A stretch of DNA of 5,850 nucleotides, taken from assembly GCA_030691835.1 (NCBI GenBank), contig JAUYDO010000125.1, positions 1-5,850 on the forward strand, read 5' to 3'. The notes under the pieces are model-generated. The model was given only the letters and a program-made list of their open reading frames with translations. It was not told where the DNA came from and ran no database searches. Every line of letters starts with the position of its first letter. Position 1 is the first letter of the stretch. This DNA comes from Dehalococcoidia bacterium. Its GTDB lineage: Bacteria; Chloroflexota; Dehalococcoidia; Dehalococcoidales; UBA3254. This document shows positions 1-5,850 of the stretch, in pieces. Position numbers and translations under genes: made by a program.

Positions 1-1614
1 TACATATGGATTATCTGCCTGGTCTTTCACGCCAACTCTCTTAAAGAAGTCTTTCCAAGATGGAACATCACCTTGCGGCACACCAGAAAGATATGCGGTG
101 CTTAAGAACTCTATTTGCGGGCAATACTTGGCGTGCTTTTCCCAGTCCTCAGAGGGGAAATAATCGGTTCCAAGAAAAACTTGGTTAGAAGGCTTAGTGT
201 TTCCGCTTTTCGTAGAGACCCAAATTGGGTCGGAAATAGCAGGTCCTTTTTGAATCAGACGGGTATACGCAACTAAGTCATCTTTCTGAGGGGGCGCTGA
301 GTTGATGCTAATTTGGGGTAGGAAAACCTGACGGCAAATTTTGTCATAGTCAATTGGTTGAACATGAGTGCGCTCTTTAAAGAATTTCTCTAATTCAGGA
401 GAATGTAGCTTAGGATGAATGAGTTGATAGGAGGCTAGAAGGTTATCAACCTCTGGAAACTGCCTACGCAATTGCAGGACTTTGGCCGGTACTGGCCCCA
501 AATAAACTTCTTTGGCGGATACGACAGCATTCCTATCGGTGATGACATAAATTGGAGACTCTCTAGATTGATATCTTCCGCTGTGATTGCGCCAAGTTTC
601 ATCTTTAAAGTATTGGTCGGTATCAGCCATAGCGGAGTAGAGTTTCACAAACCACTGTTCGTGGTCTTTTTGCTTGACTTTTTCTTCAAGCAGACTCTTG
701 TTGCGGGCTACAAGTGCTAAACTGACGGTATTCACCATGTTTTGGATGCTTGGAGGTACGGCTTTTACGTCGAGAGATGGGTCAGCCAACCGCAAGTCAG
801 TACGACCTTTGAAGAGTAATGGCAAATCTTGGTCTGTAAGCAGTCCTTTCAACTGCTCATCAACTTGAACCACACGTTCAGGCTTGACATGGTCGCCGGA
901 AATAGTCGGGTAAATTTCTGAAGACTGCAGATAAGAGGTTAGAGGTTCTTGCAGGTGGGGTCTAAAAAGCTTGTCGAACGCAGCTTGTCCCCAGTATTCC
1001 GTAAAATTAAAGACTGCAAGATAATCCGTTTTCCATTTGGGATGTTTTTTGAATTCGTTAATGGCTTCTTTGGCAGTTTCTGCCGCCTCGCTTATAAGCC
1101 AGCGGTTCCATGAAAGCTCATATTGAATTGCCTCGCGTCCGGGTTGAACTAAGAAATCTGACTGGATAAGGAATTTGGCTCCGCTCCTCTCTTCCACCAA
1201 TGGTAAGAAAGATGACACAGAACCTAACGCACTCGCGTCCTCTATCTGCTTTAGGTTGTCGGAATCGTCAACACCAAAGGCTAGGACTATCTCGCGTTGC
1301 TTCACCTTCTGGCGCTTATAAAATTCCAGCGTAGGGTCATTAGCAACCTCAGCCGGTACAGCGCTATTGCGTCTAAAAACTACAAAACGTTGCACTACCC
1401 CATCTTTCCTCACAGAAATAATTCTGCCTTGCTCTCCTAAGTTTTCTATAACTGTAGTCCGACCTGTTACCTCATCAATAACTAGGAGCTTTTTGAGCCA
1501 TTTCAGGAACAAAAAGATATGAACATGCAACTTATTGAGTTCTTCAAGCGTCTGGTTGTAAAGTTGAGAGGTCTTGAAAGGAAGTGTAAAGGTAGTGGTC
1601 CAGGGTCTATAAGT
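1..1614 (-). pseudogene. C-terminal part of a frameshifted sacsin-like ATPase gene, partial at left edge
   Basis: Reading the minus strand by hand, this frame is open without a stop from 1614 to the window edge (about 534 codons from 1602), yet it has no start codon or ribosome-binding site of its own near 1600. It continues the ATPase fragment encoded at 1503-2093, one base out of phase. Near the junction it reads WTTTFTLPFK, a fitting continuation of the ATPase domain. Further on come KFLIQSDF and a WNRWL segment (about 1100-1180) and WKDFFKRVGV close to the left edge (about 28-57), the style of sequence that follows the ATPase domain in bacterial sacsin/NO VEIN-like proteins. With the upstream part, at least about 698 residues are visible. 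The C-terminus, where relatives often carry a DUF3883 (NO VEIN) domain, would lie outside the window. The region is AT-richer than the genes to its right. Family assignment rests on recalled motifs; the specific function is unknown. Confidence 0.72.
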
Positions 1615-2093
1615 TCAGAGGGCTGGTCAATCCATATGGGCATTATCTGCCACGGCTCAGTAGTTGGATCTTTATAGGCACCTTTGTCAAATTTGAAGTA
1701 GAAGCCGCCAGAATGGACTTCAGGGCAGTCGCTGACTTTGAATACCGATTTGAACCCAATGCCAAGGTAACCAAGCGTTCCCTCTTCTGGTTTCTTAGTG
1801 GAACGAACACCACAGATAGCATCAGCATCGCTATCCTTGAATGGCGAACCATTATGGGTAACCATGACCTGATTCGGTGAGATCCGAAATTCAATCTGTC
1901 CAGCGCCTATGCCCGACTTCTTCCCTGCATCTTCTGCGTTCTGTAGAAGTTCAAGGATGAAGTGTGCACTTCTTGAGAAGATGCTTTCGCTTACCGTACT
2001 CAACATGTTAATCGAATCTCCCCACAGCCTTGTTCCGCGAGAGGCTTCAATTTCTTGTCGGATTTTCTCAATACAGACTTTTGGAGATGCCAT
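1503..2093 (-). CDS. sacsin-type GHKL/Hsp90-like ATPase, N-terminal fragment ending in a frameshift
   Basis: This 196-codon frame holds a Bergerat (GHKL) ATP-binding fold of the sacsin N-terminal type. The visible motifs are the N box FILELLQNAEDA (residues 45-56, with E48, N52 and D55), the HNG loop with PF after it (80-85), and the glycine-rich lid GYLGIGFKSVF (108-118). The family binds and hydrolyses ATP and is thought to act chaperone-like or as a regulatory ATPase; the substrate here is unknown. The ATG at 2093 is preceded by a strong ribosome-binding site, AAAGGGGG, at normal spacing, which supports this start. About the first 164 residues match the family. The last 32 (from about 1601 to 1503) look like out-of-frame translation, and the correct continuation lies in the frame open from 1614 to 1. 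The gene follows trxA on the same strand after a 119-bp gap. Bacterial relatives often occur in variable or defence-related regions; a defence role here is inference only. Confidence 0.8.
   Translation of the reverse strand: MASPKVCIEKIRQEIEASRGTRLWGDSINMLSTVSESIFSRSAHFILELLQNAEDAGKKSGIGAGQIEFRISPNQVMVTHNGSPFKDSDADAICGVRSTKKPEEGTLGYLGIGFKSVFKVSDCPEVHSGGFYFKFDKGAYKDPTTEPWQIMPIWIDQPSELIDPGPLPLHFLSRPLNFTTRRLKNSISCMFISFCS
1602..1616 (-). other. frameshift site in the sacsin-like gene
   Basis: Upstream of here family-like sequence is in the frame of the ATG at 2093; downstream it is in the frame whose codons start at 1602. That second frame has a TGA at 1617-1615, so the switch must fall to the left of it. 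Adding one C to the CCC run at 1603-1605 gives codons GAC CCC TGG ACC and joins the two halves as IDPWTTTF. A one-base loss in this short C run, real or from sequencing, is the simplest explanation. No slippery heptamer for programmed -1 frameshifting is visible nearby. Confidence 0.7.
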
Positions 2094-2212
2094 TATTTAC
2101 CCCCTTTACAGAAGCGCCAGTATTGTCCAAAGCACTCTTTTGTTGCGCACCGCTACTGATAAGCATCGATTTACTGCGTTGATGGCGGCTTGCTCCCGCA
2201 TCATTTCATATC

Positions 2213-2539
2213 TTATCCCAGAGCCGCATTCATCTCCTTTTTTAGCTGGTCCTTCGGTCTGAAGCCGACTATGTTGGAAACGGGTTTGCCGTTCTTGAAT
2301 AAAATCATGGTCGGAATGGACATAACGTGGAACCTGGCGGCAGTCGCCTGGTTCTGGTCAACATCCATCTTGGCGATGGTCAGCTTTCCCTTATATTCAT
2401 CAACCAGGGCTTCCAGTATCGGAGCAATCATCTGGCATGGCTTGCACCAGGTAGCCCAAAAATCAACCAGCACCGGTGTGCTGGACTTCAATACGACCTG
2501 GTCAAAATCACTGTCGTTCACTACGTTTGGTTTACTCAT
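2213..2539 (-). CDS. trxA: thioredoxin
   Basis: A 108-residue thioredoxin, the usual length for the single-domain cytosolic protein, which reduces protein disulfides and is recharged by thioredoxin reductase. The active site is WCKPC (W31, C32, C35) inside FWATWCKPCQMIAP, with the buried aspartate D26 and the cis-proline loop SIPT (P76) preceding MILFKNG. A glycine-containing VGF segment follows, as in the family. The usual dipeptide between the cysteines is GP; here it is KP, which may shift redox potential. There is no signal peptide, so it is cytosolic. The ATG at 2539 has an AGGAGG site seven bases upstream and overlaps the end of plsX by 8 bp (ATGAGTAA), implying translational coupling in one operon. 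It is the last gene of that operon before the AT-rich block; no clear terminator hairpin follows it. Confidence 0.97.
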   Translation of the reverse strand: MSKPNVVNDSDFDQVVLKSSTPVLVDFWATWCKPCQMIAPILEALVDEYKGKLTIAKMDVDQNQATAARFHVMSIPTMILFKNGKPVSNIVGFRPKDQLKKEMNAALG

Positions 2540-3533
2540 GTCGTTCCTCCTCGATAGTATCTGATATTTTGCCCTCTACGGTCTGTTTCGCCAGGCCGAT
2601 AGCGTTTTTGATAGCGCCGGCGCGGCTGCGCCCGTGAGCAATGATAATATTTCCGTTCACCCCGAGCAAGCACGCGCCGCCGTACTCGCGGTAGTCCATC
2701 CTTCTTGCCCAGGAGTCTATGCCGACCAGGTGAAGGAGTGCGCGACCGCGCACATTCTTGGTCCCGGCATTGCCCAGCTCCCTTATGTTCTGTATCACGT
2801 CGCCCATGCCTTCCAGAGTCTTGAGCACGATATTGCCGGTGAAACCGTCGGTCACCACCACGTCAGCCTTTCTCTTCGATAAATCGTGTCCCTCGACATT
2901 CCCTATGAAGTTCAGCCCTGAGTCCTTGAGCAGGACGAAGCTGTCCTGCGCCAGCCGGTTTCCCTTGGTGTCCTCTTCACCGATATTAAGCAAAGCGACT
3001 CGCGGCGACTTGACGCCGAGAACGCGACGGGCAAAGGCGATTCCCATTTCGGCGAACTGCACCAGGTAATGCGGTTTGCAGTCAGCGTTGGCGCCGACAT
3101 CAATCAGCACCACGGGGGTAGAGCCGGTGATGTCCAGCACCGCGCAGATGGCGGGACGCTCTATGCCATCTTTCTTGCCCAGTATCATCATTGAAGCACC
3201 GAACATGGCTCCGGTGTGACCCGCCGACATAAAAGCCTGGGCGACACCCTGCTTCACCAGGTTGACGCCGACCACTATAGACGAGTTCGGCTTGCTCACG
3301 ACCGCCCTCATCGGGTGCTCGTTGAACTCAATCACCTCGTTAGCTTCGACGATAGTGAGCCAGTCCTGCTTGAGGTAACGCGCCGCCAGCACATGCAGTA
3401 TCGCCTTCTTGCCCACCAGGATGATATTTACACCGTATTCCTCGCCGCCCCTGATAGCGCCCTTTACCACCTCCTGCGGCGCGTAATCGCCACCAGCCGC
3501 GTCAACGGCGATTGTAGTCTTAGTTTCTGCCAT
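2532..3533 (-). CDS. plsX: phosphate acyltransferase PlsX
   Basis: PlsX converts acyl-ACP and inorganic phosphate into acyl-phosphate, the donor used by PlsY for the first acylation of glycerol-3-phosphate in phospholipid synthesis. It is a peripheral membrane or cytosolic enzyme. The 333-residue length is normal. Family motifs run in order: VDAAGGDYAP (10-19), a HPMRAV..K..SSI stretch (73-86), SAGHTGA (103-109), DVGAN (145-149), NIGEE..KGN (183-192), NFIGNVEG (208-215), VVVTDGFTGN (225-234) and YGGACLLGVNG near residue 290. Two motifs differ slightly from the commonest form (AAGGD for AMGGD, SAGHTGA for SAGNTGA), but nothing suggests inactivation. The ATG at 3533 has a GAGGAGG site seven bases upstream that abuts the stop of the M20 gene, 12 bp away. 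Its own 3' end overlaps trxA. plsX usually neighbours rpmF or fab genes; none is seen here. Confidence 0.97.
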   Translation of the reverse strand: MAETKTTIAVDAAGGDYAPQEVVKGAIRGGEEYGVNIILVGKKAILHVLAARYLKQDWLTIVEANEVIEFNEHPMRAVVSKPNSSIVVGVNLVKQGVAQAFMSAGHTGAMFGASMMILGKKDGIERPAICAVLDITGSTPVVLIDVGANADCKPHYLVQFAEMGIAFARRVLGVKSPRVALLNIGEEDTKGNRLAQDSFVLLKDSGLNFIGNVEGHDLSKRKADVVVTDGFTGNIVLKTLEGMGDVIQNIRELGNAGTKNVRGRALLHLVGIDSWARRMDYREYGGACLLGVNGNIIIAHGRSRAGAIKNAIGLAKQTVEGKISDTIEEERHE

Positions 3534-3545
3534 CAGAACGCCTCC

Positions 3546-4769
3546 TCACTTCCTGCCCGCTGCTCCGGACGGCTTACCCGGTTGACTCCTGTAGAACTCT
3601 GTTTTGACCTTAGCCATCAAGTCTGCGTCGGAGATGAGGTCGACGACGGTCATGGCTAACGCACCGGCGGCATCGAACAAGCCTTTCTGGGCTGATTCTG
3701 AAGCCGCCGCCGCCGCAAACTGCGGAGAATGGACAACGATATCCCCCGGCGGCGCTATGGCTACCGAGGGATGTATACCGGGAACGAGCTGGCTTACGTT
3801 ACCGAAGTCGGTACTGCCGAAGCTCTTGTCCGGGTCATACATCTGCATCCTGCGACCCAGCGCCTGCATGTTGCGCGTGAACGCCTTTGCGAGCGTCAGA
3901 TTATTGAGCAAAGTGCCATACCGTACTTCATCCCACTTGTACTCAAGACGGGCACCGGTGGCAGTAGCGGCACCGGCAAAGCAGTCCAGCACCCTCTTCT
4001 TCAATACATCGAGATAGGCATCGTCTGCGGCGCGTACCAGGAAGACGCCGGCGGTGTGGTCAGGTACCACGTTCGCCGCCTGCCCGCCATTGGTGATTAT
4101 GCCGTGGATACGCGCCCTGGGATGAATATGCTGTCTCAGCGAATTGATGCCGTTGAAGGACTGTATCATGGCTTCAAGGGCGTTTATGCCCGCCTGGGGT
4201 CGGGATGCGGCGTGAGCCGCTTTGCCGAAAAACTCGACCGTGATTCCGTGACAGGCAAGCGCTTCAGTGGTGGCGGCATCGTGCGTGCCCGGGTGGACGA
4301 GCATGGCGGCATCCAGGTTATCGAAAGCGCCGCGTTCAGCCATGGTCACCTTGCCGCCGTAAAGCTCCTCAGCCGGAGTTCCCAGCACCACCACACTGCC
4401 GCCAAATTTGTCTACCGCCTGTTTGGCGGCTACGGCGGCGCCGACCGCTGATACGCCTATCAGGTTGTGCCCGCAGGCATGACCCATCTCCGGTAGAGCG
4501 TCATACTCAGCCAGAAGCGCAATGGTAGGACTGCCTTTTCCATAAGTCGCGCGGAAGGCAGTGGGCAGGTCGCAGATGCCAGATTCTACAGAAAAGCCGT
4601 TGTCCTCCAGATATTGAGTCAGCCACTCAGCCGCTTTGACTTCCTTGAAACCCAGCTCCGGATTATCATGGATTTTGCGGCTGAGCTTCCAGAGCTGGTC
4701 GCGGCGGGCATCTATTTCAGCAACTACAGAGTTTTTTATCTTATCGCTATTCAAAGTCGTCTCTTTCAA
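3546..4769 (-). CDS. M20 family metallopeptidase/amidohydrolase (AbgB- or ACY1L2-like)
   Basis: A 407-residue zinc-type amidohydrolase of the M20 family, subgroup of aminoacylase-1-like-2 and p-aminobenzoyl-glutamate hydrolase proteins. Members cleave N-acyl amino acids, small dipeptides or p-aminobenzoyl-glutamate; the substrate here cannot be told. Visible features: KIHDNPELGF (32-41), LAEYDALPEMGHACGHN (86-102, with C99 and H101 as metal ligands), GTPAEE (130-135, catalytic glutamate region), H159 in LVHPG, the dimerisation-domain signature GKAAHAASRPQAGINAL (182-198) and a C-terminal histidine (H347) in VHSPQF. No signal peptide, so probably cytoplasmic. The start is TTG at 4769; an in-frame TAG at 4778-4776 rules out anything further upstream. 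No good ribosome-binding site precedes it. A second TTG at 4754 has a weak GAG upstream and is an alternative. It is the first gene of the operon with plsX and trxA. Confidence 0.93.
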   Translation of the reverse strand: MKETTLNSDKIKNSVVAEIDARRDQLWKLSRKIHDNPELGFKEVKAAEWLTQYLEDNGFSVESGICDLPTAFRATYGKGSPTIALLAEYDALPEMGHACGHNLIGVSAVGAAVAAKQAVDKFGGSVVVLGTPAEELYGGKVTMAERGAFDNLDAAMLVHPGTHDAATTEALACHGITVEFFGKAAHAASRPQAGINALEAMIQSFNGINSLRQHIHPRARIHGIITNGGQAANVVPDHTAGVFLVRAADDAYLDVLKKRVLDCFAGAATATGARLEYKWDEVRYGTLLNNLTLAKAFTRNMQALGRRMQMYDPDKSFGSTDFGNVSQLVPGIHPSVAIAPPGDIVVHSPQFAAAAASESAQKGLFDAAGALAMTVVDLISDADLMAKVKTEFYRSQPGKPSGAAGRK

Positions 4770-4784
4770 ACCAAACTAAGGGTA

Positions 4785-4815
4785 ATTATATATTAAACAC
4801 CGAGGGAATTTCCAA
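4785..4815 (-). promoter_or_regulatory. putative sigma70-type promoter for the M20-plsX-trxA operon
   Basis: On the minus strand, TTGGAA (4815-4810) is followed by an AT-rich -10 region. A perfect TATAAT sits at 4790-4785 (19-bp spacer), and an overlapping TATATA at 4792-4787 gives a 17-bp spacer. Transcription would start near 4778, leaving only about ten bases before the TTG start at 4769. The -35 match is partial, so this is inferred. Confidence 0.5.
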
Positions 4816-4817
4816 GT

Positions 4818-4827
4818 ATACCGGTAT
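4818..4827. repeat. 10-bp palindrome upstream of the M20 promoter
   Basis: ATACCGGTAT is a perfect 10-bp palindrome lying two bases upstream of the proposed -35 element. It could be a small operator, but at this length chance occurrence is plausible and no regulator gene is adjacent. Confidence 0.25.
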
Positions 4828-4881
4828 GCCCTGCTTTAGACCAGACATAGAAATCCTAACCCGGACAACCCTGAACAATTC

Positions 4882-4909
4882 TTAGCTATCAGCTATCAGA
4901 GAGAGCTAA
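4882..4909. repeat. short tandem and inverted repeat between sdpI-like and M20 genes
   Basis: AGCTATCAGCTATCAG contains a tandem copy of AGCTATC (4885-4898). The outer arms TTAGCT (4882-4887) and AGCTAA (4904-4909) are inverted and could form a 6-bp stem with a 16-base loop. It lies 8 bases past the stop of the SdpI-like gene. No T run follows on either strand, so it does not look like an intrinsic terminator. The remaining intergenic bases (4828-4881) show nothing recognisable. Confidence 0.35.
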
Positions 4910-4917
4910 CGTTTGTA

Positions 4918-5562
4918 TTAGATTCTCGCTTCTTTGCGGTACTCTAGATAGGAGTATACCATGGTGAATACCGCCACCAGCACCGCCGGACCGATTACGA
5001 AGAAGATGGCGTAGCGCTGGAACAGGATGCCGAGAAGCGAAATCACCGCCCCAGCCTTGAACAGTCTTCCGCCGAGCTGGTGAGTAGCGTCCCAGACCCT
5101 GTCACTGCTCATCGTCCACGGGGTCCTGATACCGATGAACCAGTTCCGCCGCGCTTTCTGCATCACCTCTCCGATGATGTAGAAGAGCACACTGAAGCCA
5201 GGCACGAGCAACTGCACCATATTGAACCTGAAACCCAGGTTCCAGAAGATGGTGAGCAGGTAAAGATAGAACATGAACAGCAGGAGCACTATCACAAACA
5301 GGTCGTAGTACCTCTTGAACTGCCCGATATTGGCTTTCAGAGGGTCAATTCTGGGCGCAATCATCAGGAGCAGGGTAAGCCCCAGGGAGATAACCGGAAG
5401 CAGGAACAAGCCCCAGAACCGGGACATATAGTCGTCCGCCTGCCCCCGGGCGTTCCAGTGGGATGCTATCATCTCCGGCATCTGCGGATAAAAATAGACG
5501 CCGGTGAGGAAGAACAGCACCAGAACCAGCGCGATTATTGCTTCACTTCTACCGAGCTTCAT
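4918..5562 (-). CDS. SdpI/DUF1648-family integral membrane protein
   Basis: A 214-residue membrane protein of the SdpI (YvaZ) family. In Bacillus subtilis SdpI confers immunity to the SdpC toxin and takes part in signalling; most homologues are uncharacterised. About six hydrophobic helices are visible, near residues 8-25, 50-69, 87-107, 115-133, 170-182 and 185-206. The first loop carries the DUF1648 signature HWNARGQADDY (35-45). The fourth loop carries the SdpI signature NWFIGIRTPWTMSSDRVW (140-157) followed by THQLGG. The ATG at 5562 is chosen; a TTG directly upstream at 5565 is also possible and sits at better spacing (7 against 10 bases) from a GGAG. No SdpR-type ArsR repressor or toxin gene lies beside it. 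It is transcribed divergently from rplI and toward the M20 operon on the same strand, 139-148 bp away. Confidence 0.9.
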   Translation of the reverse strand: MKLGRSEAIIALVLVLFFLTGVYFYPQMPEMIASHWNARGQADDYMSRFWGLFLLPVISLGLTLLLMIAPRIDPLKANIGQFKRYYDLFVIVLLLFMFYLYLLTIFWNLGFRFNMVQLLVPGFSVLFYIIGEVMQKARRNWFIGIRTPWTMSSDRVWDATHQLGGRLFKAGAVISLLGILFQRYAIFFVIGPAVLVAVFTMVYSYLEYRKEARI

Positions 5563-5594
5563 CAATGCGGGGCTCCGTGTTTCCTTATCACATG

Positions 5595-5625
5595 ATTATA
5601 ACACGCTGGGCTGGGTGCTGGACAA
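5595..5625 (-). promoter_or_regulatory. putative extended -10 promoter of the SdpI-like gene
   Basis: On the minus strand TGTTATAAT gives an extended -10 (TG, one base, TATAAT at 5600-5595). A partial -35, TTGTCC, lies at 5625-5620 with a 19-bp spacer. The start of transcription would be near 5588, giving a leader of about 25 bases that includes the GGAG site. Confidence 0.55.
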
Positions 5626-5662
5626 TTCAAGGGGAAAGGCTTAAGCACCACCCACAATGTTA

Positions 5663-5691
5663 TTGAAAATACAATCAAATTGCGCCATAAT
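5663..5691 (+). promoter_or_regulatory. putative sigma70-type promoter of rplI
   Basis: TTGAAA (5663-5668) and CATAAT (5686-5691) are separated by exactly 17 bases, a near-consensus arrangement. Transcription would begin about 5698, giving a leader of roughly 33 bases before the rplI ATG. No L9-binding leader structure is evident in so short a leader. Confidence 0.65.
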
Positions 5692-5730
5692 GTAAGTCTG
5701 ATAGTACACATCTAGTTTGAAGGGGGAGTT

Positions 5731-5850
5731 ATGAAAGTCGTTTTCCTGCAGGATGTGCCCAACGTAGCCAAAGCCGGTGACGTCAAGGAGGTAGCTACCG
5801 GCTACGGGCGGAACTATCTTCTGCCCAAGAAGCTGGCGGTATTGAGCAAA
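5731..5850 (+). CDS. rplI: 50S ribosomal protein L9, N-terminal part, cut by the right edge
   Basis: The first 40 codons of L9, a 23S rRNA-binding protein of the large ribosomal subunit near the L1 stalk base. The visible N-terminal domain reads [14 protein letters not shown], then [21 protein letters not shown], which matches the L9 signature region (G-x(2)-V-x-V-x(2)-GYxRNYLxPxxxA type). The start is fixed by the strong AAGGGGGAG site at 5720-5728 and by the conserved MKV opening. The frame is intact to the last base; the C-terminal domain lies outside. rplI often sits with rpsF, ssb and rpsR, or with dnaB; here it is the first gene after a divergent promoter region. Confidence 0.96.
   Translation, partial: MKVVFLQDVPNVAKAGDVKEVATGYGRNYLLPKKLAVLSK

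Noticed and set aside
1560..1616. Programmed -1 ribosomal frameshift in the ATPase gene
   Set aside because: No slippery heptamer or obvious downstream stem is visible, and such regulation is not known to me in this family; an indel is simpler.
1909..2564. Plus-strand open frames of 117 and 124 codons opposite trxA and the ATPase N-terminus
   Set aside because: They mirror genuine minus-strand genes and show no family features.
3216..3659. 147-codon plus-strand open frame across the plsX/M20 junction
   Set aside because: Antisense to two well-supported genes, with no recognisable domain.
3729..4451. 240-codon plus-strand open frame opposite the M20 gene
   Set aside because: It lies wholly antisense to a gene with intact catalytic motifs, resembles no family, and is typical of high-G+C shadow frames.
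4882..4909. Intrinsic terminator after the SdpI-like gene
   Set aside because: The stem is only 6 bp with a 16-base loop, and there is no T run on either strand.
5080..5595. 171-codon plus-strand open frame opposite the SdpI-like gene
   Set aside because: It is low-complexity, charged and His/Gln/Glu-rich, antisense to a convincing membrane protein, and crosses that gene's promoter; a shadow.
1..5850. CRISPR array, tRNA, rRNA, insertion sequence or riboswitch
   Set aside because: No regularly spaced repeats, cloverleaf, rRNA-like stretch, transposase frame or terminal inverted repeats were found on reading both strands.

Overview
The window looks like bacterial chromosome, with tightly packed genes, Shine-Dalgarno sites and sigma70-type promoters. 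Four of the five complete or near-complete genes are housekeeping types on the minus strand. Their moderately high G+C, together with a PlsX, an abundant-type thioredoxin and an L9 of this style, tentatively suggests an anaerobic Chloroflexota-like or related lineage. No marker here fixes the taxon, and metagenomic origin is likely but not provable from the sequence.

Layout, left to right. Bases 1-2093 (minus) hold a large sacsin-type GHKL/Hsp90-like ATPase gene. It runs off the left edge and is broken by a single-base frameshift near 1602-1616. This block is visibly more AT-rich than the rest (a hand count of 601-660 gives 25/60 G+C, against 39/60 at 3001-3060), which suggests it is accessory, acquired DNA. 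Bases 2094-2212 are a short spacer. Bases 2213-4769 (minus) hold a compact operon transcribed in the order M20 amidohydrolase/peptidase, plsX, trxA. Junctions are 12 bp (M20 to plsX, with the plsX ribosome-binding site touching the M20 stop) and an 8-bp overlap (plsX to trxA). A promoter-like element lies just upstream of the M20 TTG start. Bases 4779-4917 are non-coding, with small repeats. Bases 4918-5562 (minus) encode a six-helix SdpI/DUF1648-family membrane protein. Bases 5563-5730 form a divergent promoter region, and rplI (ribosomal protein L9) starts at 5731 on the plus strand and leaves the window on the right.

How the genes work together: PlsX makes acyl-phosphate for phospholipid synthesis, thioredoxin reduces cytosolic disulfides, and the M20 enzyme probably cleaves small amide or peptide substrates. 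They share an operon without an evident common pathway. The SdpI-like protein resembles toxin-immunity membrane proteins but has no visible partner here. The sacsin-like ATPase is the only gene with a possible defence or accessory role. Its function is unknown, its 3' end is outside the window, and I see no convincing complete new system in the visible sequence.
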